Positions 33,074-45,899 are shown, numbered from the stretch's first letter. The stretch: DNA of 64,000 nucleotides from Podospora comata (GCA_017354895.1 CP071497.1:4092001-4156000); one strand, 5' to 3'. Notes: generated by a model not told the origin, from the letters alone. Made by a program: numbers and translations.

Positions 33074-35754
33074 ATGGATCTCAGGGTCATGCTGAACGAC
33101 AATGGGCCTGCTGCCTCGACACCCAGCAAGCCGCCACAACCACCAACACTGCAGCCAGCACCGCAGCACCACCAGCAACAGCACCACCATCAGCAGCAGA
33201 TGCATCCACAGCCGACGCTGCCATCGACGCCGGTCCAAACAAACCCCCACCAGTCGTTCCGTGACTACGGTCAGCAGCCTCAGCCATCCCCGGGCCGTCA
33301 CGTATCGCACGACTACGGCGCCCAACAGCGGGCACCATCGGGCGCCTTCGCATCGCCGCCTCCCTATCCGAGCGCAGGTCCATATGGCGCCGGTCGACCA
33401 CCTCCACCATCCATCCAGCCGATGCCAATGCCACCAGCCGAGCTCCGGTCGCCGAGCATGAGCTCCGGGCCCGTCCCGTCCCCGTATCGGCAGACACCAG
33501 GCTCCTCAATCAGCACGGTGAGCGGCTACCCTTTCCCACCACAGCAAGCCCCCACCAGCCCTGTGCAACGACACCAGTATACGCCGACCAGCGCCTACCC
33601 CAGAGAAGGCTACGGCCAGCCGACGGGTGTTGCTGGTATGACAGGGCCGCCTTCTTCGTATATGCAAGGATCGCACGTTCCGCAGACGCCTCCGGTTGGC
33701 ACTCCGGGCGGGCCACACGCCTATGTCCAACGATCGCACTCGGCCCATTCGACGCCGACACCGACGTCAGCACACAGCCAACCGGCACAATATGGCGCGC
33801 CTTTTGTGCAAGGCAGTCCCGTGGCAGCCCCCCATCCGCTTCCGCAGCCGGACCTGCAGCGACAATCCTCGCTGCCACCCACGCCGGGAGGGGGAGCAGG
33901 TGGCGTCCCTCTGTCGGCGCGCCCTCCGCAGGTGTCAACAGGGTACGGCCAGCCGACCAGTCCGTACGGACAACGGCTGCCAGCTCCAAGCTTCCACGGG
34001 CACTCGACACCACACACCTCTCCACCACCTCCTCCACCACCTTCCCTGCCCCGGAACTCGAGCGTCCAAAGTTCAGGCCAGCATGACCCACACAGTCGAG
34101 ACTCGGTAGGCCGGGGCCCACCTTCACACGGTGACAGAGACCGGAGCCTTAGCGTCAGTCCCAAAACTCGAGTCCCCAGTTTGCCAAGCAGTTCTGGCCG
34201 TCCTCGTTCTTCTGTTTCCGACTTTGATTCTCGTATTATTAATCCCCCCATCCATCCGCCACCACCTACCACCACCATGGCCCCGATTGCAGAACAGGAC
34301 GTCGCCCGAGACCGCGCCTCGACTCCCGCCAAGCGCAAACTCGCCGAGCGCGAGCTTCGACCCGACGAACTCGAAAACCGCGATACGCGACCGCCTCCGC
34401 TGCGAGAATCCAGCGGCCGCCCTGCACTCGTCGATGCCGGCGCCGTTCCATTGAATGCGCGACGAGCCATAGTTGCGCCCGAGAAAAAGAGGAGAAAAGT
34501 GTACACACAACCGCCCGTCTGGGCGCAGTCCCAGGACGGCCGTCCACTGCACAAGGCCAACAGCATCTTATTCCACCCCGTCCCCTTCTCCGGCTCGGTA
34601 TCTCATCAGACCAACGGCACCAAGACCGAGCCCCAGCCCAGCCGGCAAACATCCCCCGAAGAAAAACGTTCCATCGCCGCTCCCCGAGACCACCAGTCGG
34701 CACCACTACCACCATCCGGGCCGCCGCAGCCGGATGCTGCCGCGATAGCGTCGGGGCTAGGACCATGGGAACCCAGCATCGTCAACACTGCTCTTCCCTA
34801 CGACTCTTGCACAAAACACATTGCCGATTGGCTAACTCATTTCGTCCTCGGCTCACCAGACATCCAAGAAATGGAGGCCAGGGGTGTCAAGTTTGAGATT
34901 GAGGCGAAACTGGGCACAATAATAGACAAGGATACTTCGGAACGTCTTCGCCTACCAATATACACTGAGTGCGTGCTGGAAGAGGGGGAATGGGTCAAGT
35001 TTCAAAGTAGCATGTCCGAGGTAAATCTTTCGTCGCCCCCCCCCCCCCCTTACCGCCCTTTCCACCTGCTAACCTGTGTCTTCTTCAGTCTGAACACCGC
35101 TCCTTCAACGACTTCCTGAACGAGATGGTCAAAGAGACCCACGTGAACCGCACGCGCGTCCCGATCGAATATCTACACCGCCGCGAAATCGACCGATTCG
35201 TCGAGCTACCTCCCGAGATCCGGGACAGGCACCTGCCCAAGTGCGTGACGAGGCTTGCTGGCCGAAAGCCACCACGGGTGAGGATCACGTACGAAAAGAA
35301 GACGAATCAGGTCTTGGCTCGTATAGTGAAGGCTCGGGTTGCGGACACCAATATTCACTTCCCGCGATCACCGCTAGATTGTCGCATTAGTATCAATCTG
35401 GAGTGGACGTGGGATGGGCCACCGCAGGTTCTGGATCAGCTGGTGAAGGAGCAGGGCGGGGGGAGTTATCAGAGGGATAAGGACCGGTTGTGTTATAAGC
35501 ACCGGTTTTATCAGGTGGATTTGACGCAAGTTATATCACAGGTAAGGTTATGTCGTTATGGCACACTGTGGATTATGCTAACGATTTAACAGAACAAGGA
35601 GCATGAGTTGGAAGTTGAACTGGATCCGGCCGCGCTGTTTGATCAGGGGAGGAGGGCGATGGATCAGCAGCCAAATCAGTATATGGAATTGGTGGGCGGG
35701 TTGGTGAATAATATCAGGGTGTTGGCGCACAAGGCGGCGGAGTTTCGTAGCTGA
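33074..35754 (+). CDS. CET1: mRNA 5'-triphosphatase, capping enzyme beta subunit
   Basis: Removes the gamma phosphate of nascent pre-mRNA in the first capping step; the fungal enzyme is a metal-dependent tunnel-fold phosphatase. Exons 33074-35020, 35089-35541 and 35593-35754 give 853 residues. Residues 1-560 are Pro/Gln/Ser-rich and probably disordered. The catalytic domain starts near 580 (KHIADWLTHFVLG). Metal-binding strand 1 is FEIEAKLG (near 607) and the last glutamate strand is EHELEVELD (near 803). RVRITYEKK and CRISINLEW are core strands. The first intron (68 nt) has a TGCTAAC branch and a run of 14 C. The disordered N-terminus is far longer than in yeast Cet1 (549 residues total). 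It acts in the nucleus with the guanylyltransferase on RNA polymerase II. Confidence 0.95.
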
Positions 35755-36344
35755 ACAGTGTATTCGATTGGTAATGTATTTTTTTTGGGATGGGGAGGAG
35801 GGGCAAGCTTGGTGTTTTGGGATGGGGGATGGGGTTGTGGTAGATACCAGAATTCATGGGATTTGGTCTGAATGTGAACTGCCATCTTCAATCTTTGCGA
35901 GACATCAAGATCATTTAGATGGCTGATTGTTCTTGGCTTGGCTTTGAGGTCTTTCCCTCTTCCACATCACCAAAACATCAATATCTTTGAACAAAAATTC
36001 TATTATCATCTTCTTACTTACACCGTTGCTCCATCCCGGCGTCAGTCATGATGTGTCTTTTAGTTTTCCCCGATGATAGCTACCGACTTGGGAAAGTCGC
36101 ATTTCTGACCCCGCGTTGCACCATCCCCATTGCATTACCCCATCCATTCTGCTTGTTTGCCGCCATCACACGCCAGTCTTGCAACATAGGCTGATATCAC
36201 TCTCGGCATATAAACAGATACGTTTGCGCCTTTTCTCCAACTTTTTCTCCTCATCGCTATCTCCAACACATTCTTCGTCTTTCACATCTGTTCCCCTCCC
36301 ACAAACACACTTCACCACTGCTTCATTCTTCCGGTCAAAACACA
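35755..36344. other. intergenic region
   Basis: Between CET1 and the NmrA-like gene, both on the plus strand. The last 200 bases are CT-rich leader. No gene is seen. Confidence 0.5.
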
Positions 36345-37387
36345 ATGGTCTCCGTCAAAACCGTCGCCGTCCTCGGCGTAAGTTCCTCTGTCCCCCACTC
36401 CCTCGCTCCCTCACTCTCTTGAAGACTAACGACTCCCCAGGGAACCGGCAACCTAGGCCCCTCCATAGTCCACGAACTCCTCTCAGCAGGCTTCACAGTC
36501 ACAGGTCTAACCCGTTTCTCCTCTACCAACTCCACCCCCGCCTACCCCGACAGTGTGACTGTCCACAAAGTCGATTTTGGATCTTTTGACTCCCTTAAGG
36601 ATGCCTTTTCAGGCCAGGACGCTGTTGTCTCTGTGGTCGGCAGCCCGGGGGTTTCAGCCCAGAGACTAGCTGTTGACGCTGCTATTGCTGCGGGAGTGAA
36701 GAGGTTTATCCCGAGCGAGTTTGGGGTTAACACGCGGAAGGTGAGGGACAGGCCGATGGGAGCGATACTGAGGGGGAAGGTGGAGGTGGTGGATTATTTG
36801 ATTGAGAGAGAGAGAGAGATTGAGTGGACGGGGGTGAGTACGGGGTTGTTTTTTGACTGGGTGAGTTTTTCCACACAACACCATAGCACAAGTTGTGGGA
36901 AAGGGATGCTGATGTTAGATAGGGTTTGGAGAAGCACGGCTTGAGCACCATCAACCTTGACGATAAAACATCATCGATTGTCGACTCGGGAAACGAAAAG
37001 TTTCAAGTGAGCACGCTTGCGCAGGTGGGCAGGGCGGTTGTCGGGGTTTTGAAGCATCTGGAGGAGACGAGGAATAGGTATCTCGTCACGTCGTCGTTCC
37101 AGGTGTCTCAGAACGAGATTATACAGGCTGTGGAGGAGCTGACGGGGGAGAAGTACCCTGTTGTGAAGAGGGAGAGGGCGGAGGACTTGCAAAGGGCTGG
37201 GGAGGAGAAGCTTGCTGTGGGGGATTATAGGGCTTTTATTGATTTTCTGAGGGCGTATAATAATGCAGATGGGGCAGGGAATGCGGTGGGGGAGGAGGAG
37301 AGTTCGAATGGGTTGGTTGGGTTGGAGGAGGAGGATCTGAGAGAGTGTGTGAGGGGGTGGTTGGTGAGGGCGGGGGTTGTTTCCTGA
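36345..37387 (+). CDS. NmrA/isoflavone-reductase-like NAD(P)-binding protein
   Basis: Exons 36345-36377, 36441-36860 and 36923-37387 (introns of 63 and 62 nt) give 305 residues. The first intron splits the nucleotide-binding loop, and splicing yields VAVLGGTGNLGPSIV, with the GGxGxxG dinucleotide motif at residues 11-17. DAVVSVVGSPG and the GVKRFIPSEFGVN segment are typical of the atypical short-chain dehydrogenase group that includes isoflavone and phenylcoumaran reductases and NmrA. Members are cytosolic reductases or redox sensors. The substrate is unknown and no pathway genes are adjacent. The C-terminal third is Glu/Gly-rich. Confidence 0.88.
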
Positions 37388-37708
37388 GTTTGAATATCAT
37401 TAATCTCAGTTTGATCCAGTCTTGGCTGATGGGTCGGAATGGCAGCATAAAGTCAGCCTCATCGTGATTCGTATATGCACCACCGCCTCTCAAATCTGCC
37501 ATGATTCTGCCTTGGCCTTATCCCCCCAACTTTCGCCCCCCCGCTCCTACCCCAAACGAGTATTAGTAACCCTCGGGATGACCTCACTCTTGTCTTGCGA
37601 CAACTCCATCGTTTATACTCGACCAAAACTCACCCAACATTCTTTGTTTTCCCCAGCCAAGCGCTCTACATCTTTTACTGCTCAATCCTCACCACTCCCT
37701 AGGGTAAA
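37388..37708. other. short intergenic region
   Basis: A 321-bp gap between the NmrA-like and ankyrin genes, both on the plus strand. CT-rich toward the downstream ATG; no separate feature. Confidence 0.5.
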
Positions 37709-38805
37709 ATGGATTACTTCGACCCACCACCACCCTACTCGCCTCCCTCCTGTCCAACTACCCAAACCTCACCACCACCACCACCACCACTACTATCTTC
37801 CCAACCACCACCACCAACCTACAACCCCATCTCTATCCCCCTCAAACCCCCCAGCAAACCCCCGAGCAAACCCCCAGCAAACCCCCCAGCAAACCCCTCA
37901 AAATCCTCTCCCCAAATTCCGAACTCCTCCTCCTCTCCCACCTCCTAAAATCCCACCCCTGGCCCTCCTTCTACGGCCCCCCTCCCCAATCCCTAACCAC
38001 CGCCTTATCCATCGCCTCATTATGGGGGAACACCCCCCTCGTGCACTCCCTGCTCTCAACCCACGCCTGTAAGATCCGCGATACTGTCCACTCCACAGCC
38101 ATCCACGCCGCCCTCCGCGGTCCCTCCCCCGAGTTAGCAGTTACCTTATTCCGGTTCTTCGGCCAAGAAGCCTGGATCCTAAAAGTCAAAACCCAGGATG
38201 GGATGACCGCGCTGCATGTAGCAGCCAGGAATGGGGTTCCTGCCGTGGTGATTGAGGAGCTTTTTGCGGGAGTGGGAAAAGAAATGCTGGAGGAGCGGGA
38301 TGGGAGGGGACGGACGGCATTGCATTTGGCGGGGCGGTTTACCCATCGGGATACTATTCGGGGGTTGCTTAGGTTAGGGGCTGACCCAAAAAGGGTGTTG
38401 GAGAAGGAAATTTGGGAGGGGGTGGAGCAAAAGGAGAGGTTGGGAGTGCTGGGGTGTTGGGGATTGGTCTATCGGGTGTTGAGGGAGGAGGTGGATAAGC
38501 TAGGGGGACGGTTGGAAGTTGATGAGGTGGTGATGGGGGGGGGTGCTAAACAGGCGGAGAAGGTGGTGGAAGAGGAGGAGGAAGAAAGGGTGTTGAGTCA
38601 TGGGAGTTATGCCGGGCCGAGCATGAGCCGGACTGCGATGCCGCTCATGTTGTTTTCGGACGAGTACCAGGCTTGGAAGAGGGGGTGTGATGCACTACTC
38701 CAAGAGTCGAGGGCGCAGAGGGAGAGGGATGGGAGGAATGAGAGCTGGATGTTGGATGTTATGGGGCCAAGGCCGAAGGGGTCACGGGTTGGGAGGGAAG
38801 ATTGA
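37709..38805 (+). pseudogene. ankyrin-repeat protein with one-base frame break
   Basis: The frame starting at 37709 (MDYFDPPPPYSPP) is Pro-rich. At about 37868-37878 it runs through a 12-bp tandem repeat in which one unit is 11 bp. Downstream the coding sense is in the next frame and runs to 38805. There it shows ankyrin repeats (TTALSIASLWGNTPLVHSLL, DGMTALHVAARNGVPAVVIE, GRTALHLAGRFTHRDTIRGL) and a Lys/Glu/Gly-rich C-terminal region. Restoring one base in the repeat gives exactly 366 codons, so the break is probably a recent slippage or an assembly error in a C-run. No GT-AG intron explains it. Ankyrin repeats mediate protein contacts; no further role can be given. Confidence 0.7.
37844..37902 (+). 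repeat. 12-bp tandem repeat with one 11-bp unit
   Basis: Units AAACCCCCCAGC (37844), AAACCCCCGAGC (37856), AAACCCCCAGC (37868, 11 bp) and AAACCCCCCAGC (37879) are followed by the diverged AAACCCCTCAAA. In frame they encode Lys-Pro-Pro-Ser repeats. The short unit lacks one C. Confidence 0.9.
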
Positions 38806-38905
38806 ATTGAAAACAGACACCGCTGATTAAGATTTTGGGATTTTTATCCTAGGTTATAACATGTACCAATCATGGCCCGATTGATTACTCCTTCTTTGAT
38901 CCGAT

Positions 38906-40887
38906 TCAAACAGCCTGGATACGCTCGGAGTGATCACTGGCGTTGCCCTTCTCTGGCAGGGTTTCGTAGGGAGTGCCTGTCGTGTTGGAGCTTTCGGCTC
39001 GGAGGATGCGAGAAAGGCCGATTTCGTTGTTGATCTCGGCCATTCTTTCAAAATCGGCTGCTGCGGTCCCTTCAGAGCCAAAGATGATGTCCTGTGGTTT
39101 CTATCAGCTTGGGAAGATTCAGGGTTAACTGAGCGGAAGAATCTTACCATCTCCTCCAGCGTCAACCTCTTCGTCTCGGGCACCAAAAACCAGACAAACG
39201 CCGCTCCCATGTACGTCAGGATACCAAACAGAATATACGTCCCGTAGGTAATTCCCTCCAGCATATCGGGCGTGACTTGCCCAACAATAAAGTTATTCAT
39301 CCAGTTGCTCGACGCCCCCAACGCGACACCATACGGCCTCGTGCTCAACGGCCAGATCTCGGCGACGATGATCCACGCGCATGGTCCCCACGAGTAGCCA
39401 AAGTGGATGACAAACAGCCAGACCATACACACGGCTGCCCAACCAGCCGCCTTGTGACTCTCCCACTGGTCGATATTCTTCGCGACAATGACCGCGATGA
39501 TGATATGGCATGTCGCCATGCCAATCGCGCCAACAGTCAACACCGGCTTACGCCCTACGCGATCGATCCACAAAACCGCCGGGATGGTCGCAATAAACAT
39601 CACAATCCCAACCACTCCCGTGGCAAGAAGCGAGGTGGAAGTATCATCCAGGCCGAGCTGTTTGAAAATCGAGGGTGCGTAGTACAACACGGCATTGATC
39701 CCGCTCCACTGCTGGAAAAACATCGTCACCGTCGCCACTACCACCCTCTTGAACATCGCCCGGGTCTGGAACAGTTTCTTGATGCTGACGAACTGGAGCT
39801 TGAAGATATTCCAGGCTGTCTGCTCGCGCAGGTTGGGGAACAGTTCCGCGACGCTTCTCTTTTCAAAGAGGGACTGGGCCTTGATTTCAAGGAATTCGAG
39901 CTCGACCAGCTCGTGGTCTGGCGAGAGTCCTCGGAGGGAGGAGAGGACCTGGCGGGCTTCTTCCTCGCGCCCGTGGTGGACGAGCCAGCGGGGGGAGAAG
40001 GGCATGAAGATCATGCCGACGAAGAGGATCACTGCCGGGGCGAGCTGGAGGCAGATGGGGGTGAGCCAGGCGGCGTCGGATTGGGTTTCGGCCGAGGTGC
40101 CGCCGATGAAGTTGGTGCCGCTGTTTTTCTCTTGTCAACAACCTCCCCCCCTTTTGCTTCGTTCTTTCTTAAAAACACCGGAGGCTTACTAGTCAATCCA
40201 AAAGGAAATCATGATCCCAAAGCAGATTGCCAACTGCTGCGTCGCCACAAGCGCACCTCTCACCTCGGGGGGAGCCACCTCGCTGTTGTAAATGGGGATA
40301 ATCATCGCCAACGAACCAACACCCATACCCCTATTTTCACCGTCAGCAACTTGTCTTTTTTCGTGATGATAGATGGGGGGAACTCACGTAATAAACCTCC
40401 CCGCCAGAATGGCATCATGTCCCACCCCCGTAATCGCCGTCGCCTGAATCACCACCCCGAGCATAAAAACCGCACTAGCAACCAGAACCGAATACTTTCT
40501 CGACAAAACCTCGGCAATAAAACCAGAGAGAAGCGTCCCGATCCAGGCGCCGAGCTCGAGAATGGCAGTTAGCCACCCCTTCTTGGTTGAGTCGGTCACG
40601 TACTCGCCCATGTCTACATCCAAGCTGTGGTTAGCATGAGTTGGTTGGAAAACAAGGGGAGGAGAAAGTAGGCAAATACGTCGTTCAAAAGCCGGCATGG
40701 CCAGAATGCCACTAAACATCCCCTGGTTGTACCCATACAGCACACCACCAATGCAGGCAAACAGCGCGATGCGGAACACCCTAAAGTTCTTGATCAGGGC
40801 CGAAGGTCCAGATTTGCCCATCAGGGTCTCGCGCTTGTGGAGGGCTGCATCGTAGAATGCGCCTGCGCCGGCGTCGGCTCCGCCCAT
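38906..40887 (-). CDS. MFS sugar transporter
   Basis: Proton-coupled or facilitated sugar uptake at the plasma membrane. Five exons (40887-40680, 40613-40388, 40330-40190, 40120-39148, 39091-38906) with introns of 66, 57, 69 and 56 nt give 577 residues. Splicing restores AFERHMGEYVTDSTKKGW, GRFITGMGVGSLAM and FWIDYGTNFIGGTS, all standard for the family, so the exon model is well supported. Other landmarks are ACIGGVLYGYNQGMFSG in helix 1, SPRWL before the central loop, DRVGRKPVL, FGYSWGPCAWI and VPETKRLTLEEMD. It resembles fungal quinate, galacturonate and hexose permeases, which sequence alone does not separate. Uptake of a plant-wall sugar would fit the wall-degrading enzymes elsewhere in the window but is not shown. 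Confidence 0.93.
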
Positions 40888-43635
40888 GGTGTGATGGCTG
40901 ATGTGTTTACTTGCTCCTGTCTCAGTGAGGACGATGTTGTCTGCTGTTCGATATCAAACCAACCGCTGGACCAGGTCCACAGAGGGCATGTGAGAGAGTG
41001 TGAGAAAGCAAGTAAAGGGGTCCAAAAGGTCAACAAAGCGGGGAGGACCCCCAATATATTACTGCTGATCTCTTCATGTAGGCGCAAACCAGTCCCCCTT
41101 CATCCGCCCACATGGATAAGGTAGATAGACTCTGACCGGATGGAACCTCAGTGTCACCACCCACCTCGTCTCTTGCTTTCCAATGGGCCCATATCTTCCA
41201 ATTGCCCGGGAACCGAGTCCAAAATGCGAGTATCTGTCGTGGCACGTCCGTCCGTACCCTTTCCTCTTCAAGAAGGAGGGAGTAGGACTGGGTCTCAAGC
41301 TTGCCTGTCTCTATACCTTAAACAGGCGAGCGTAACATTCCCGCACGAATCAGCAGTGTGAACCTGCAGTCACTGATGCTGATCGCATCCTTCCAGTGCA
41401 CCTCTCTGCCGGTCATGGTTCGTAGGAGTCTAGAGCGGTGGTAACAGCGGCAACAAGGTCAGGATCAAGGCTCCCGGGATGAGGGGTAAACTCAATCCAA
41501 CTTCCGGAGATAGACAGGGTCAATGTGACCGTACTTTTCTTTCCCGGATGAATGGGGGAATGTGGGATTATGATGGGATCATTGGCCAGGTCGGACGATG
41601 CGATGCTGTGTGCTCAAACTCGGGAATTGGAACAGAGGAGGCCAAAAGTAGAAAGCATCAGAGGCCGGAGGTAATCACCACCCGGTGACACCATCACACA
41701 CTCTCTCAGTCCATCCATTGACCGCCAATTTGAGAATCCGAAAGACTTCTTTCATTTATGACCAACCCCAAAAAGAGCACTTACACCACCACCATGCCGC
41801 TTGACATGTCGTCAACAAAAGAAGCCTCTTCAAGCCACCAGCCAAAAGAACCATCTTGCCAAGTTCCTCGGCGCAGATCTTCCCTCTCGCTCGCGCGGCA
41901 ACTGCCCGTCATGCCACACACTAGCACAGGAAACAAGCACTTGTGTGGTTTTTAGCCTGAAATGCTTGGCCTGCTTGCTTCAACTTCCGCCGCGAGCCCA
42001 TTGGACAGCTCTCGGGACCAAACACTGTCATTCGCTGGGCAAAAGCCGTTGACAATATCGATCGGGCCTTCTTTCTCTGTCGGTTATCTTGGTTCGACGG
42101 CAGACACACACTCGTCCTCTTCTTTGTACGGTATAAGAGAAGGAGTTTGCCGTGATGTGTGGCGTCTTGGTGTTTTGTGGGGGGAGACGATGACGAACGG
42201 CAGCTGCTTTGAGTCGTGCGGGTGGCTTGGTGGCTTAACGGCGCGCTGCGTTAGCGCACTTGGCCAGTCTCTTGTCTGTTCTGTCAGCAAGAGCCCCCTG
42301 TCTTTTGTCTTCTTCGGGGATAACTAACCCGAGCCAGTGTTGAGGTCTGGGAATATTATCCCGCCATGGAGCGCCAGGAGCAGCAAGTAAGATGTCAAAG
42401 ACGTTCGGCCGAGGCTTGCCGACATCCTGGATTGGAAAGGCAGTGAAGACGGGACTGTACTTTTGACAAGACCGATTCCTGATCACCTCGATACCCCGGA
42501 TGACCTATGCCTGCCCACGGCATCTGTGAGCTGAATCTGCCCGTCATGTTGGTGGTGCGGGGTCTATAAAAAGTCGAAACATCAAATGAGGGGTAGCACG
42601 CAGGTGAGGTGAGAAAGTAGTAGGTGTGAAGGCCGCCAGCCCTCAACCAGACTGGCCTTGGGAAACTCCTGGGACCGAGACCGACACCGAGGTCAAGAGA
42701 CCTATAATTCTCGTGAATGTTTCACCCCGGAAACCATCGGTGGCTTCGCGGTGCACGTTGGAGATTCTCAGTTGTGAAGTCGAAAATTGATACCGATTTG
42801 GGCGAGAAGACTCGAGCTAAAGCCAATCATCGTCGAGGCTCAGCTGATCTGCATGACCGTGTTCCAACAGTGCCCAGAGAGGCGAAGCCAACAGAGAGTA
42901 TATAAGGCTGCGTTTAGTCATGGCATACGGATGGAGAGAAGGGGAAAGTGAATATTGTGCGCCGCTCGCCAATGTTTGGAAGTATGGATGACAGGTGCCA
43001 ACTTGCAGAAGGGTCACAGTGGCCAGTCTATTTCCGCCGACAAAGTGTCGATATCACCAAGTTCCAGACTGCCGGGTGTGATATTCAGCTCATGCAGAAT
43101 ATTATGAACATGAAACGACGATTGAGATGCTGCAAGTGCCAGATCTGTATCGACCATATGGCTGGCCGAACGTTGCATATGCATGATAGTGCAGTCTTTT
43201 TGGATACCTTCCGACTGCAAGTTTGACAAGAGACACAGCTGTGATAAATATTAGCGAACCAGGCGAGATGGTTCTTGTTACAAGCATGAGGTGCTGCTTG
43301 AATGCCCTTCCAGATGGCCGTGCTGCTCCCGGTGTCCGGCCGGTTCAAAGTGGGGTTGTGTGACCGGCACCGGGCGACCAGTCCCGGCGGGGTGCCGATG
43401 GACCGTGCCGGTGTCCACTTCGCATCAGTTAGCTGCTTGTACAGTCTTGCACTGGCATAACTCATGTCAAGTTGATTACATATGTAATACCGAGCCACTC
43501 TGTTGGTTCATTGGCGTAATCGCAGAACCAAAATAAACCCAAGTGCCGGCCGGGGTTTAGTCCATGAGGATGGCAGTAAGGATGTGATGAGGCAGGGTTC
43601 GAACCAACAAAGGTGTGTGCGGGATTGATCTTATC

Positions 43636-43666
43636 TCCTGGCCTTATCTTGATAAGATTGCGGCGC
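43636..43666. promoter_or_regulatory. cluster of GATA motifs
   Basis: Two CTTATC motifs and one GATAAG motif fall within 25 bp, partly as an inverted pair (CTTATCTTGATAAG). Such pairs are bound by fungal GATA factors. The nearest genes are about 3 kb away on either side, so the target is unclear. Confidence 0.3.
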
Positions 43667-45190
43667 GAGCATCCATTCAGAAGCTAGACGCACGAGACGA
43701 ATGGTGAAACGGAAACTCTCGAGATGGTCGCACGGGATGTTGGTGAGTACATGTTCGAGAAGGCAGGCCGGGCCCGAGTGCAGGAGTCACGGTCGTCGGC
43801 CGGCAGCCCGAGTGGTTGCGGGAAACCAAAAAAAGATGACGGGACCGCGATCTCTCCCACGCATATCTGGTATCACGCGGGAGATTGACAAAGATGACCA
43901 GAAACGCAGCCGAGGTCGACGTTGGTCTCGCCCAGGTCAAAAAGTTTCGAAACAAAAACGTTTAGGGCCGGCCGCTCTGTCAGGCCGGGTCTTGACTTTG
44001 GCCGTTCCGTCAACTGCCGTGCTATGCAGGTGTGGTTGGGTCAGATGTATGTAGGTCGGGGGCAGAAGGAGTGACTAAGGTATGTCGTAAAGAGAGGGGC
44101 ATAGTCAGCATTTGGCAGCGATGAAAAGAGTTGGTGGGGTTGTTGAAGGGTGGTTACCACAAGGTGTTTTGCCTCCTCCTGTTATGCTTGCGCCGCTGGG
44201 TCGAGTTGGAAAATATTCCCCGGAGGCGTGTGGAATTCCCCTTCCCATGGAGCTCGTACGCCTTGACGAGTCCAAGTCCCGGAACTACTCACATGTGAGG
44301 TTACATGAAATGGTATTCCGGGAGTTGCCCAAAAGAAAGTTGAGACGAGAATGAGGCGGAGTGATGTTGTCTTTGTTGACGGGTAGGTGCCAAAGAGGCA
44401 GAACGACTGGGTAGCCAGGGGCTGATGAGACGAGATGAGATGAGATGATTTGTCTACATTTTGCTGGGCAGTAAATCCAATTTACGATTATGCCTCGGAT
44501 TTTGGAATACTGTGTAAGAAATTGTGGGTGCTTCAAACAGCAAGAGACAATTTGGGGGTCGCAACTGCCAAAGCATCGCATCTTGACGAGGAAGAAGCTT
44601 GGACCCCAAATCCATAGAAGACAGGATGGGGGCAAGTGGAAAATCCTTAACAATTCTGCCGCAAAGATCAATGGCAGTCTGATAGTGAACGCTGTGCAAC
44701 CCCCAATGCTACAGTGAGTGATGCTCCCAACGGTGATGATCGTCCCTTGCAGCTTTGTTCCTGCCGCCAACAGGGATCACAGATCTTGTCCAACCAATAA
44801 ACACCAGGCCAGTGGATCCAGAGCACGTGCGCCTTCCCAAAATTAGAGCGGAAAGGCAGGACAAGCCAGCCCCACTCGCTACCCGCAAGATCGATCTTCC
44901 AAGCAATTTGACGCGCGCCTCTGTCCCGTCCATCCTCGTCCGTCTCTTTCCTCTCATCAATTGCCCGGAGAAGGCAGCCAATCCCACAGCTCTTTTGTTT
45001 CTGAGAACCAGATTTAATTTGTGTCATCTCGTCTACTGACAGCTGACAACACGCCTCCCGCAGCTGGCAGTCCATACTGACTGGCTCGCCAGCTGAATTT
45101 CACCGTGTCGCAGGTTCCACGTTGACGCTGTACCCCGCGGCTACCCACCAACATCACCTCTCCTCGCTGCCGGGCCGAATTACGTCAAAG

Positions 45191-45427
45191 ATGTTTTCCA
45201 CGGCTGCTGCTCTTCTGCTTCCGATTGCAACATTGCTACCGAGCGCTACAGATGCTCAGTCCCTGATAATCTCCTTTGCCGCTCTAATCTCGCGAGACGC
45301 TCTTTTGCCGCCTGTCGCGCGCCAGAGCTCAATGCCATTGTTTACCTTTCTCGATGCCTTCTTGGTGAGCAGTCCCGATCTGTCGGATTCCGGGACACTC
45401 TCGAGGACCGGCTGCTGGGCCTTGTGA
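45191..45427 (+). CDS. doubtful small secreted-protein frame
   Basis: 79 residues beginning MFSTAAALLLPIATLLPSA, a textbook-looking signal peptide ending near TDA. The remainder is hydrophobic/polar without cysteines or a known motif and stops soon after. It may be a first exon whose continuation I cannot find, or chance. Low confidence. Confidence 0.2.
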   Translation: MFSTAAALLLPIATLLPSATDAQSLIISFAALISRDALLPPVARQSSMPLFTFLDAFLVSSPDLSDSGTLSRTGCWAL

Positions 45428-45899
45428 GACCAGCCGGCCAGTCGCAGAATCGCCCGGCCGGATCTTGATCGCCTCCTCACAAGGCCATCAATGGCCTCCA
45501 TTATCAGGTCCGGTGTTTTCCTTGTTTACGGGCAGTGTAAGGAAGGATAGGTAGGTGGTATTTGTTGGTTTTGGATTCCGTTGGGGTTTCTGACTGATAT
45601 CCATCTCTCTTGAGACGGCAATTACGCAGAACCATGATGGATGTCGAGTGCGGCGAGAGGAGGCTTGGGTACCGTATGCACGAGGCTGGCGGTAAACTCC
45701 TACGAGCCGCTCTCTGGATGCTGGTACTATTTTTTGCACACGCCTGCATGTCTTCCGCTTCCCGCACCCCACAACAGCCATTCCCGCTTTGGGATGTTCT
45801 TCGAGATACTTGTGTTCTCGCTGCATCTACGAGAGCTGGCGAAGTCACGGCACAGTACCGCACCATGCCCTAAGCGAACGGTGAGAGAGAGCCTGTTGG

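Noticed and set aside
39277-40572. A 431-residue plus-strand frame
   Set aside because: Antisense to the sugar transporter and crosses three of its introns.
43590-43612. A tRNA-like B-box (GGGTTCGAACC)
   Set aside because: No A box, acceptor stem or anticodon arm can be placed around it on either strand.
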